A DNA stretch of 64,000 nucleotides from Yponomeuta sedellus (taxonomy: Eukaryota > Arthropoda > Insecta > Lepidoptera > Yponomeutidae), in the NCBI GenBank assembly GCA_934045075.1, contig OW203723.1, forward strand, positions 23,277,615 to 23,341,614. Direction: 5' to 3'. The notes beneath the pieces were generated by a model. It had not been told where the DNA came from and searched no databases. It saw only the letters and a list, made by a program, of their open reading frames with translations. The first letter of the stretch is position 1; the number at the start of each line of letters is the position of its first letter. A program made the translations under genes and the position numbers. This document shows, piece by piece, positions 40,807 to 52,400 of this stretch.

Positions 40807-41504
40807 GAATTTCCTACATTCATGTCTGTCTGTGGGGCGGACCGTCTGCAAGTTCCTATTCACATCTCGCGTACGCGCGTTCCCATCTCCCGCGGGCTTG
40901 CGGGTTTTGCGCGGGCAAGCCAACGCAAAACCGTGGCTTCCGATTGGCGCCATTGTGCGAGTTGATAACGTGAAGGCGTGCTGGGACGCTGTCGGTTTGA
41001 TTTATCTATGAATGGAACGAGAACTTAAACGGTGTAAATTTTTAGATACACGCTTCCTCTAAATCACTTCCCAGAGACAGTTTTAATAGTGTGTGGCTAC
41101 GTCTTTCCCTTTACCACATACTTTTTAAATCGCCTCTGAGGAGTGTTTTTCATGTTTTTATTTCCTAAAGTATTTTTGAATTGAAAGCTTCTTTAGGCGC
41201 ATTTTTCTCACAGTGAACGAAATTGTCAGTCACGCTCGGGTCGATGACGCTGACTCGGATATTATTACGGCATTGTAGAGTGTAACTAAAATAAAAACCA
41301 TAATCCGAGATAATTTATCTCAATTCCTCAAAAAATCCAATATTTATTTAATCATATACGGCATTGTAAATTATTAACCCTGACTATTGCACTTGTGCAA
41401 AATTAACTGTCAAAGTAATCTATCGAATTATGGTTTATACTTTAGTTAGTTAGTTTCACAACAACGCCGTAAGATTATAATATTATGAATGTATGATATT
41501 GAGG

Positions 41505-41865
41505 ATGCGCTCGTGCCCTAGTCGAGCCGAGTGATTGGAATCAATCACTCGAGTTAAGCAATAACAGGCGCAGTCAGGTGCTGGATGGGTGACCGTCCCG
41601 TTACTGCCGCTAGTGGAATTTGTCCGAGCGCTTCCGTGCTTCGCAAGGCACTTTAAGCCGTGGGTGCGGGCTGTCATGTAGTGGCAGTCGTTAAGCCATG
41701 TCAGAGGCCTTATGGGCGGCTTGATAACTTCTGACAGTAAGGCCCGCCACGGTCTTACAAACCTCCACCAACCCGGACTTGGACCCCGTGGTGAGGTAAG
41801 GCCTAACCTTCCTGCAATGCAGGAAGAGACCCGTGCCCCAGCAGTGGGGACATTCAGGGTTGCTA
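41505..41865 (+). repeat. 5S-like SINE, full-length copy (plus)
   Basis: Head AGTGATTGGAATCAATCACT, then GTTAAGCAATAACAGGCGCA (from 41553) and GGATGGGTGACCG (41583-41595), body, and tail ending CCCAGCAGTGGGGACATTCA. The clearest copy for reading the 5S-like order. Confidence 0.78.
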
Positions 41866-42163
41866 TCGCAATCGCATGATATTGAGCGAGCCCGATTCAG
41901 CAAGTAAGATCTGAGTATATGAAATTTAGCATGACTGTAACAGAGTTGGTAGGTGACGTTGAATCCATCAGCACAGCTTCATAAAGTCATCATAAGTGTT
42001 AATTTCTTTCCTGGTTTCGCGCTTACATATTTGATTACCATGACAAAGGTCTTGGGTTTGAACCGATCGCCTCCGTTTCAGGGCAGGGGGTGCATGAAAG
42101 GACCCCGTACTCACTGTCGACCTCTGTCGCGGTAAACGAACGTATTACCGCTGCAACAAGGCC

Positions 42164-42270
42164 TTTGCATTTACGTAACGAGATGAGTTATACACCGTTC
42201 AGTGGTATCTTCACTCCCACTAGACGGGTGGAGGGACCGCTCGGACGCTGCAGTGCCTGGGACATTGTTT
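42164..42270 (+). repeat. Dispersed repeat, same family as 248-360
   Basis: GGCCTTTGCATTTACGTAAC to GTGCCTGGGACATTG. Confidence 0.6.
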
Positions 42271-42499
42271 TTGATATACTCAATGCTTTATTACATTCCA
42301 AAAGTTTTGGGGTTAACAAGTTTACATTTTAACTAAACAGTTATTTGTTACGATCTTTGTGGACCCTGTAGGGCACGCCACATTTTAGAGCATGCATTGT
42401 ATCAACTTAAGATTAGAGTATGTAATTAAATTAATAATTATCTTGTATGTTTGTACATCTACTTCCTTCTCCAATATATTAGTCCAGTCCATCCAAAGG

Positions 42500-42800
42500 T
42501 TGTCTGGAAGAGATCACTTTTAGTGATAAGGCCGGCGTCTGTACTATTAGGTTAAGAAATATCTGTGTAATTTCTATTTTTATGTACAACTAGCTGACCC
42601 AGCGACTTCGTACCGCCTAACAGTCGATTATTTAATTTTTTTAAATCTTTTCCTCCGTAAGAACCATCCTTGTACTTCAAGGAATATTCTAAAAAATAAT
42701 CAGCGAAATCGGTTCAGCTGCTCTCGAGATTTGCGCTTACCAACACGTTCAGCGATTCATTTTTATATAATAGATAAAGTGTTCTCTATCCATCTATCAA
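42500..42800 (+). repeat. Nested repeats: SINE/LINE end interrupted by an ACTAGCTGACC element
   Basis: The outer element reads ATATCTGTGTAATTTC up to TATGTACAA, is interrupted at about 42588-42775 by the repeat seen alone at 2156-2337, and resumes AAAGTGTTCTCTATCCATCT. The uninterrupted form is at 4360-4420. Confidence 0.7.
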
Positions 42801-43246
42801 GCAATTTTAGTTAATTATAGAGTAGGCTTGCCCTGGCTTGCCCATCACCTATACCATCTTGACAGCTGTTTATCGATAGTATTTCTTAATTATTCACGAT
42901 ACTCATACATAGTTATATATTAAACGGGTCAAATCGCGATTATTTATTATTTAAAATACTTACGTATTTATTTTACGTTTTACCTACACCACAATAGAAA
43001 CTACAACTTTGTAAGCATTCCCGATTTCAGCGCTGTTTCGTCAAGCTGCAAGATACCGTACTGCATCTCCCCGCGTCTGCCACTGACTGCGACCGATGAC
43101 GTCACTTCAAGATGACATTCCGACTACTTTCGACTTGGTTCCGTCACGCACGCCCGCTCATTTATGACGACAAGAACTGTTGGTTTATACCCTGGAGGTG
43201 AATAAACTATATCGACATTTCGCCAGCATGCTTACCAGCTCCGGTA

Positions 43247-43318
43247 GCCGTGATCGTCTAGTGGTTAGGACCCTACGTTGTGGCCGTAGTAACCCAGGTT
43301 CGAATCCTGGTCACGGCA
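43247..43318 (+). tRNA. tRNA-His (anticodon GTG)
   Basis: The 72-nt cloverleaf has a seven-pair acceptor stem (GCCGTGA/TCACGGC), D arm GTCTAGTGGTTAGGAC, anticodon stem CTACG/CGTAG around TTGTGGC (anticodon GTG, with T33), T arm CCAGG TTCGAAT CCTGG, and discriminator A. T-runs 24 bases downstream can end pol III transcription. No intron. Unlike the tRNA-like repeats it is single-copy here and structurally perfect. Confidence 0.95.
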
Positions 43319-43610
43319 GTGTTGCGCACTGTTACGGCGGAGTTTTCTTTTTAGGTTATGGTAGGCTTGATTTGTGTGGGATATGCTTGGTTAATCCTAT
43401 GTGAACATGTCATATCCGTGGTCCAAATGTTAAAATACGTTCAGCTCCCTGAGGTGAACCTACGAGTTCCGTTTACCAGTAGAAAGTAGTAGCTGTTTGC
43501 GTGCTTTGTACGTGTATACAGCATATAATCTAAGATGGCCGCGCAGAAAGGAAGTGGGAGCTAAAAAGACACCACTTTGTCACATAACACAGTCCTTAAA
43601 TGAATGAAGG

Positions 43611-43650
43611 AACGAACGAACGAACGAACGAACGAACAAATGAATGAATG
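43611..43650 (+). repeat. Short microsatellite (GAAC)n / (GAAT)n
   Basis: It is followed by TTCTTTATTGCACTATAAAC, which reads on the minus strand as a LINE 3' end with AATAAA. This makes it another microsatellite at a retroelement tail. Confidence 0.7.
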
Positions 43651-43749
43651 AGAGTTCTTTATTGCACTATAAACAAATTTGTACAAAGGCTATCTTAATA
43701 CTGGATAGTATTTTCCTCCAGCTAACCCTTGCTCTGTGGTCCGTTTTCG

Positions 43750-44115
43750 TTATCAACACTTGTATGTCCCCACTGCTGGGGCACGGGTCTCTTCCTGCAT
43801 CGCAGGAAGGTTAGGCCAGGGGGGCCACCAAGGGGGCCAAGTCCGGGTTGGTGGAGAATTGTAAGACAGTGGCAGGCCTTACTGTCAGAAGTTACCAAGC
43901 CGCCCATAAGGCCTCTGACATGGCTTAACGACTGCCATTATATGACAGCCGGCACCAACGGCTTAGCGTGCCTTGCGAAGCACGGAAGCGTTCGGAAAAA
44001 TGCCACTAGCGGCAGTCACGGCACGCTTACCCATCCTGTACCTGACCACGCCTGTTGTTGGTTAACCAAGTGATTGATTCCAATCACTCGGTTCTCCGAG
44101 GCCACGAGCGCTCTG
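43750..44115 (-). repeat. 5S-like SINE, full-length copy (minus)
   Basis: Same structure as 4944-5300, with a small local duplication GGCCAGGGGGGCC in the tail. Confidence 0.72.
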
Positions 44116-44119
44116 TGAT

Positions 44120-45400
44120 CCGTGAATCTATGCAACGCGTCGCGTCTTTTTAGCTCCCTCGCTCCACGTTCTTTCAGTGTTCCCACGTCTAACATTTAAT
44201 ATCGCGGCCAGACACCTACACCGGCTGTCGGAAAGAATTTTCCCTCATCTCAAATAAAAAGCTGTTTTAATATAAGTACGCAAACGGTTTTTAATTCAAA
44301 CCGCAAGGAGTTTCAGGACAATTTAGTCAGAAGGGCACTCAGATTATGCGCCTGAACAACTCCCAACTTTTCGACTACGGAATTATTCTTGCGTTTCGAT
44401 TCTCATTGACTACAGGAAAGTAGAACTTTACAATTCGTCCTTCCAGCGAAGTCTAGGGCGGCCGGTGTTTGGTCGCTTGGAAACCCCAGGTATGCCTTCA
44501 GAAGATAGTTGGAGAGTTAAAAAGAACCAGGAAATGGAAGACCTGATTAACGAACCCAACAACAGAACGACAAAATCCTACAGACTCCGTTAGCTCGGTC
44601 CACTGATGTATATCGGCGGTGAAGGAATATTTTGGAGAAACAATTTATAATAAATGCACTCAATTGTAACACAAGCTGGCTAAATTAGCCTCGAGAGGCC
44701 TTGTGTACGCGGAAGTAGCTACTTTCAATTTCGCAGATTAACGTATGTACCGAGTGACTCTCAGCCCAATAAAAGGTTTTGACAAAAAACCTTGAAATTT
44801 TCAACAAGAAAACGATTTTCCGATAGATGATTTGCATAAAAAATCTAATTTCAAACAAGATTGGCGTTTGATTTTAATAAAATTGTAATATTCCTGAATG
44901 GTCAATGTAGGTAAATAGCTAGATTTATCAATGAAATTCGCCACCTCTCGATTCTTTGCCAAGTAAAGAAACACCTAAAGGCAATAAAACCACCTGATGT
45001 TAGTAGGGTCGTTTGCTTTCACAGATAATTATGCATACATACTTTTCTCAATACGATCTAGATTTTAAAATGGGCACCTATGTTACTTGTAACGCAGTTG
45101 TTGCATAGAAACTGCGATTATGAATGTTTGAAAAAAATAACATTCTAAGATTCTTTATTTGAATTTACTGATATCTGCGGTCTATAAGCTTTTAGAATAT
45201 ACCTCGGGCTCTAGAGTAGGCTTCGGTTTCGCCGAATGCACACTAGAGTAATACTACTTCCTTCTCTGTATAAAACTTTTATTAAGTTTCATCTTAAGTT
45301 AAGTTAAGTGTCATCTTAGTTCCGATATTTCTAATCCACGAATATATCCGATTCTATCCAATAGCAGCCGAAGTATATTCTAAAAGCTAATAGACTGTAC
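44120..45400. other. Intergenic stretch, no gene recognised
   Basis: No long ORF, no known repeat. This is the gap between the tRNA-His/SINE cluster and the 3' side of the CIB2-like gene. Confidence 0.5.
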
Positions 45401-45540
45401 CTACCTATATTGTATGAGCAAGAGGCAAAATACTATCCAGTCCCGTTCTTAAACTGATCGTGCTATAATTGTATCCGTTGTAGTGTCGCGCCGGAGTTTC
45501 TTTGGAGCTATGTCGATTCTGCCTCGAATATAATATTATA

Positions 45541-45688
45541 CGAAGGTGAAGAGGTCTGGCGTACACTGAAGAGTTTTGTCGTCCATCGCTGTCCACGGCT
45601 GCCTAACCCAGCATGATGGCCGGCTTCTATCTCGTTGCGTCCATGAGGGTATGACTCGCCTTGGTTAGCAGACTCGACTCGGCTCGAG
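45541..45688 (-). pseudogene. Decayed copy of the last exon of the CIB2-like gene
   Basis: On the minus strand CTCGAGCCGAGTCGAGTCTG, GGCGAGTCATACCCTCATGG, ACGAGATAGAAGCCGGCC and CGCCAGACCTCTTCACCTTC follow exon 5 (46250-46487) in order with many substitutions, indels and in-frame stops. It lies about 560 bp downstream of that exon, same orientation. Confidence 0.7.
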
Positions 45689-46249
45689 CCCGCCCTCTTA
45701 GGGGTACTCAATAATATCAACAGGCTTCTTAAAATATTTTCGGTTAGCTTAGGCACGTTGATGAAACAAACGGATTTACCTATTGACCTCGCGCTTACTT
45801 GGCCATATTAATAGGTGAGCTGGTAGATAATGTTAAGTAGCATTAAGCTCAGCAAATTATGCTACTTAGCATTAGCGACGCAAAAAAATAATGCAATAAA
45901 TAATTTTAATAACAGTATTAGATTACTACACACTTTCACTTCATGGAACACTAGTCTTGTCCTCATAGCAATCGACAAAATGCACTTGTTTCTATCATTC
46001 CGAATTGTTGCTCTTGAATCGTTCATGGTTTCAGCTGACGCTTCACCTGGCTATTTGTATTCGCGTATTTGCCGTCGATTTACATTGCAGTATTAACAAA
46101 AACAGTTTTGTCAGAAACCCCTGCAATGAGTGGCTAATCGGCCAAATACGAGTGGCCGAGTGAAGCGTCGGCTTTATGGATAGAAAGTTGAAAAATTCTC
46201 AAGTTGGTGATTCATTGCCTGTATTGTCGATTGTAGAAAGATTGTCGCT

Positions 46250-46487
46250 TCACACTCGAATGTGGAAAGTGGAGAGGAAGTCTGGCGCGCGCACCACGAC
46301 GTGCTCGAAGTCCATGAAGGAGAGCTGGCCATCGCCGTCCACGTCAGCCTCGTCCAGCACGCTGGCCACTATCTCGTCGCGCTCGTGAGGGTGCAACTCG
46401 CCTCGGGTCAGCAGGCGAGTCGCTTCGAGTAAGTCCTCTCGCCCTATGAAGTTGTCGTCGTCGAGATCGTAGATTCTGAAGGCGTAC
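46250..46487 (-). CDS. Cib2: CIB2-like exon 5 (EF-hands 3 and 4)
   Basis: Acceptor CTTCGCAG/G; stop TGA at 46250-46252. It encodes [20 protein letters not shown] and [20 protein letters not shown] through FHIRV. Confidence 0.96.
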
Positions 46488-49400
46488 CTGCGAAGGAGAG
46501 CGGTAATTTACTAAATAAACAAGTACATAAGGGGAGACCTTTTCCGGAGTGGATCAGATGCTTTGTGAAAACTAAGAACACCTTTTACAAAATTAGGAGA
46601 GCCCCTGGATGGTCTCATAACCAGTGATTGAGTTGTGTAGAGGTTACATTCTATCTATGTATTAGATGATTGAAGTATACAGGTGTTGCAAAAATGTATG
46701 TCAGTAGATACTGAAGGGAGTTAATTCTACTATAAAGCTACTTGCTACTTCTATAAAACTTCACTACTTATTCACTACACTACACATTTACTCACTGCAC
46801 ATTTCTTTTCCGTGACTTTTAATTTTAATACAATTAATAAATGTACAACATTATATACTGGGGAGTAACCTATTTATCTTAAAAACGCATTGAACAAAGT
46901 TAGATACTAAGTATCGGTCATAAAAAAAATCATTTAGAATTTTTATTCCCTTTACAGAGAAATATCAATATGAAGGCTATTTAATTTGTCGATACTCAGG
47001 TGTTCGCTTGCAAGTTGCCATACACACCCGATCAATCTTTACATTTTTGTTGCTAACTCGTCAGTTAAATGAGTAGATTGCGTCGTGTACAGTCGACAGC
47101 ACATCACCCTATACATTTTAGTTGCAAAGTCGCCAGTAACACGACGGAGCAGAGTGCATGGATGTATATAGGATGATGTGCCGTCGACTCTGTTAAGCAA
47201 ACAATCAGTTTGTGGCCGGGAGTTGGGAGTCTACTTTTAATAAAGTTCTTGCTTGTTTCTTGGTCAACTTGGTAGAGTTTGCGAGGTTAGTTAAAGGTAA
47301 AGGTGGCATTTCCCGGGGCTAAATCACTATTTGCATTTCATAACTTGCAAAAGTTAAACATTTACTGCTGTAACGTTCGTTACTTTTTCAGATTCAGATT
47401 CAGATTCAGATTCAGATTCCTTTATTGCCATAATCATGTGTTATTACAGTTCTTATATGTAATTTAAGATGTACATGACACCCTGCAAGGGCACTGCAAT
47501 ATAACTTAATTTAATTTAACTTAACTAATTGTTCGCTTATAACTATCTATTACATATTTACATATATTTTTCTTTCAATTGTGTAGTTTTAACATTTATC
47601 ATTGAAAAATTCTTGAAGAGAATAGTAACATTTCTGGCCCAAGTACTTATTGAGGGTTATTTTAAACAAATTATCGTCTTCTATATTTTGCATATGATAA
47701 GGTATAGCATTGAAAACTTTTGCTGCCATTGAGTGGGGACCAGAGTTTACTATTTCGAGCTTGGCAGTCTTGGTGGCTAGCTGTTGTCGAGGTCTAAGAC
47801 ACTCAGGGCGATCATGTTGTGGAAAAATTGGCCTATTGTTCCTAACAAAAATGCCGATTTCTAAAATATAGACCGCTGTCATAGTTAAAATGTTATATTC
47901 CACAAAAAATCTTCTACAGCTCGTCATCGCGTCTATATTAGCCAGAATTCTAATACATTTCTTTTGTAATACAAAGACGTCTTTTGCATTCGTGCTATTG
48001 CCCCAAAGAATTATACCATACCTAAGCCAAGCTTGTGCGTATGCATGATAAGCACATGTTGCCGTCTTGAGATCTGTAGTTTTCTTTAGCTCTGATAGGG
48101 CATATATAAAGCTTGAGAGCTTACTAGTTACCTTTAGAATGTGGCTTTTCCAATTTAAATTACTATCTATGTTGATACCTAGGAGACAAGAAGATTCTAC
48201 ATTTTCAATTAGGGTTCCGTTAAATTTATAGTTTGTAATATCTAAGGGTCGTTTTTGGTAAGGTCTGAATTCTATTAGTTTAGTTTTTTTAAAGTTAATT
48301 TTTAAGTTATGGTCATCTAACCAAGTTTTTATTCCATTTAGGTGTGAATCTAGGTCTATATTTAATTGCTCTACACTTTGACTAGGAAAAATCAGGGATA
48401 TATCATCTGCGAATAGCGTACATGGTATATCAATAGTACTAGGCAGATCATTTATATATATTAAAAATAGTAAACATCCCAGCACGCTACCCTGCGGAAT
48501 GGATTTAGTTAATTCTACCTCATTTGATCGTTTTTTACCGATTTGCCCGGTAGTTGAGTTATAATATTCTATATCAACATATTGTACTCGGTTACGCAAG
48601 TACGATGAAAACCAGTTGTAGGCCATACCTCTTACTCCCATCCCATAGAGTTTCTTCAAAAGAGCGCCGTATAAGACTCGATCATAAGCTTTGCTCATGT
48701 CTAAAAGAACTCCAATGGCATGTTTTTTTTCGTTTAATATTTTTAAAATCTCGTTAACAAACGTAATTACTGCTGATGTAGTCGATCGACCCTTACGGAA
48801 ACCATTCTGATTATTACTGAAAATATTAAATTTTTCACAAAATTTGTAAATACGTTTGTACATAGCGGATTCAATTATTTTAGAAAAGGTGGGAAGAAGA
48901 GCAATCGGACGATAATTATTACAATCGCTACGGCTGCCACTTTTGTGCAAAGGTTTTACTATAGTTATTTTTAGTTTTTCTGGTACGATGCCTTGCGCAA
49001 AAGACTGATTTGTAATAAAAGACAAAGGTGGGGAAAGTTCCATTGCACATTCCTTTATCAGCGTTGGAGGTAACTCATCAAAACCACAACTTCTTTTGTT
49101 TTTTAGTTTACGTATTAATGAAAAAACTTCAGATGGTGTAGTTGGAAGAAGAAATACAGAATTATGCGTTGGAGATAGTACCGGTCGTCCCCCAGGTTGG
49201 TTCATACCAGGAGCACCTACTGAAGAGAAGTATGCATTAAAAAAATTGGCAATTATGAGGGGGTCATTGGTAGTTTTATTATTTATACTTAATTGTATGT
49301 TTGTTCTTTCTTTTTTCTTGGTTTTATTAGTTCGAATCTTAACTATTTGCCACATAGTTCTTATGACATTATTTGATTTTAATACTTTTTTTTTAAAATG

Positions 49401-52400
49401 AATTTTCTTAGCATTGGCTACAGTCTTTTTCAAAAGTTTTTCATATTTTTTGTAATAATTGTTTAAAATTGTGTTGTCTGTTTGCGTGATAAATATTTTT
49501 AAAAGCCGTTTATTTTTACAAGATATTCTTAGCCCTTTAGTCAACCATGTATTTTTATGATCATTTTTAATAGTAATTTTGGATTTTGGAATAGTCTTGT
49601 CTAAGATAATTGTAACTCTTTGAAGGAATTTGTCATAGTTTTTATTAACAGATTCCTCTGTATCAAAAATAGTGTTCCAGTTAACTTTACTAACTTCTAA
49701 TTTAAATTCTTGAATTTTACGTTCGCTAAAAATTCTTTCAAATGTAAACCATTGCTCTTTATTATCTTTATTATTGTAAGGTAAGCTTATAAAAACTCCT
49801 TTGTGATCCGAAAAACCTAACTCTTTAACCCTTGCTGTAGCTTTGAGACTTGGATCATGTACGTTGTTGAAAACTAGGTCAATGCATGTAGAGGTGTTTA
49901 GCGTTACCCTTGTTGGTTCGTTTACCAGTTGCAAGAAGTTGAAGCTTTTCATTAAGTTCAATAGGCTTGTCGTTAGGTTATTTTGTTCGAGGATGTTTAT
50001 ATTGAAATCCCCGCCTATAATAATATTTTTAATTTTATCTTTAATCATTAATAATTGCAAGAGCTTTGAAAGCGATTCATAAAACATATCAGGTTGCCTC
50101 TTACTATCTGGCCAATATAAAGCTATTAATACCACATTTATTTTGGGCATCTCTATTGCGCATATTTCAAATATAGACTCCACAGCCAAATTTAAGATAT
50201 CAGTTCGTTCTTTGCAGTCTTCACCATTTTTTAATAGAATACATACTCCTCCACCCTCACGCTCCGAGCGACAGTAACTACTGGCTAAATTAAAACCTTC
50301 GATACTTAGGAGGTCCTTTTTAGACGTTGTTATCCATGTTTCAGTAATACAAATTGCCCTAATGTCCCTAATATGGTCTAGGGTAGCTTCCAATAAATGA
50401 CGTTTATTCTTTAAGCTACGCATATTTTGGTACAGTATATTAAATTTTGACATTTTACTTCGATGAGTTGATTCGAAAAAGCTCTACATTAGCGTTTAGA
50501 TATTCAGTCGGCACAATCTCATTATTATACCAATTGTTTATGTAATCCATTTTCGCTTTTATGTCGAGGAATACCTGTTTCAATCCATTTTTATTCAAAA
50601 CCCCGCTGTGAGGGTTAAACATGGTGTGATCGTAATAAAGATTCAAATTAGAGTCTACTATATAACCGTGTTCGTGCTGCATGATATCTACACAAAGCAG
50701 TTTATTAAAAGACTCTACTCTGGAATTGAAAATATCAAAATTTCTATTTCCTTGCTTAAAGGTTGGCACGCATAATATTACATTTGTGTGAGTGATTTCA
50801 AGTAGAATTTCTCTAATCGATAGAACTAGGTCGTGGTATTTTTCTGTGTGTTTAAAATCTTCGCTTCCTATAAGAACTATGATGTAATCATCGCTAGAAA
50901 AGTTGGCTACTTTTGACTGTACTCCTTGCAAAAGCTGTACTATGCCTCTATTAGGCATGAGATAATGACATATTTCGTATGACTCTTCGAAACTCGATTG
51001 TGCTATTGCTAAGGTTCCATTAAATCTATCTGTGCTTATTAAACAAATCTTGTTTTTCTTCGCTCTTGCGTTTGATTCGGCAGGGACGGGAGCTGGTGGA
51101 GAGGACTCGTCGGATCTCTGCGTAGTGGTTTTGGGCACTTTTGGGCTGCATTTATTATCATGATCCACAGGTGCCGTTTTCAGGCTGTCCGCTTTTCTCG
51201 GCTCTAAAGTCGCTTTGATTGGCGTGGTTGTGGAGCTCTGGGGCTCTCTCTCTGGTATGGTGTTTTGGGGTTTCATATTTTTGTTGCAAGTAGATGTTTG
51301 TATAGGTGTGCTGAAGTTTGATCCATTATGGCCGAGTTTTGAAGGCGTAGAGTCATCAGTGGTTGAATTATTATTTACATACTTTTGCCGTTGGGGTGAT
51401 GCTCGGCATATACTCAATAGCTGATTCACTCTTGCGTCTCGCTTTGATATTGTTTCCTTGAGAGTATAATTTTCCGCCACCAATCTCTCGATTTCGCCAT
51501 CTGCGCTTTCTAGGTTTAATTCTAGTTGAGAAATTTTATTATTGAGATATTCTATCTTTTCTCTTGCGTTTTCTCTAATTTGTGTCGTGCTTTCAGGGCA
51601 ACTTCGGTTGAGGGTTTCATTGACAAGCATTTGTGTTTCGCTTATTGTGTCTCCAAACTCTATGGAAGATAACAGCGATGATTCTTGCTTTGGGTTTACT
51701 TTTCGCTTTCTTTGAGTAATGTTGTCATTAGATATCAAACCTTTCCCAGATAAGCAGTATTTACATTTCCAATTCGTTTTCTTTTCGCTGGTCATTAGTC
51801 TAAATAGCTTTTCTGACATTGATATGCAGTCTAGATGATAATTTTTATTGCAGATAGAGCATCTTAGATTATCTTGTCTATCTAGGAATGTTGTTTTGCA
51901 TTTATTGCATTTAAGCGCCATGTTTTGCAATTGCTCTTTTAAGTGGTGTTGTCGAGCATCAAACCTGGGTCGCACGTGTTTAAATCAGAATGGCAACCAC
52001 TGAACCACTGAGATTATCAGAGACTATCGCGATGTGGGAGTTTGCTTGCAACGGAGCGACGTGTGACGCTGACAGCTAGATGTTAGTAGCTTCTGGCTTC
52101 TGATTGGCCGTCTGGTTGTCAGTTAGTTGTCAGTGTCATAGCGACCTGACGTGTGTATTGCCTTCTCTTTCTGGCAAAATGTCGTTACGTTATTGTTTTT
52201 GTAATGTGAGTATAAGAATTAACGTATTTACTCACAATTACGATGGTGACTTTAGTATAGTATACACGGAAACATTAGCTTGTACTTAGGGCTTTTTATT
52301 TGTTCAGCTTTGGCACTTTGATAACTTGTTTATACATATTATTTTAATTAAAAGGTATGGAGCGAATTATAAGGCAGTTTACGTCTCCACGGTACGTTCC

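Larger units (their letters stand above)
47389..52150 (-). mobile_element. CR1-group LINE, both ORFs intact
   Basis: This non-LTR retrotransposon lies in the sense orientation in intron 4 of the CIB2-like gene. On the minus strand come a 5' region, ORF1 (51975-50455), ORF2 (50453-47589), a short 3' UTR with AATAAA, and a tail of five AATCTG units (47389-47420). The 5' boundary is not defined and I found no target duplication, as is common for CR1-type insertions. Two undamaged long ORFs argue for a recent insertion. Confidence 0.85.

Noticed and set aside
41553..41660. True 5S rRNA gene
   Set aside because: Only the internal promoter-like part resembles 5S; the rest of the molecule does not, and the unit recurs with a LINE-like tail.
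48554..50082. Plus-strand ORFs across the CR1-group LINE
   Set aside because: Antisense shadows of ORF2.
52160..52200. Target duplication for the CR1-group LINE (TCGTTACGTTATT versus GTTCGTTACTTT)
   Set aside because: The similarity is partial and shifted; not good enough to set the 5' end.
52100..52290. Small plus-strand ORF beside the LINE 5' end
   Set aside because: Short, no family similarity, likely antisense to the LINE 5' region or flank.
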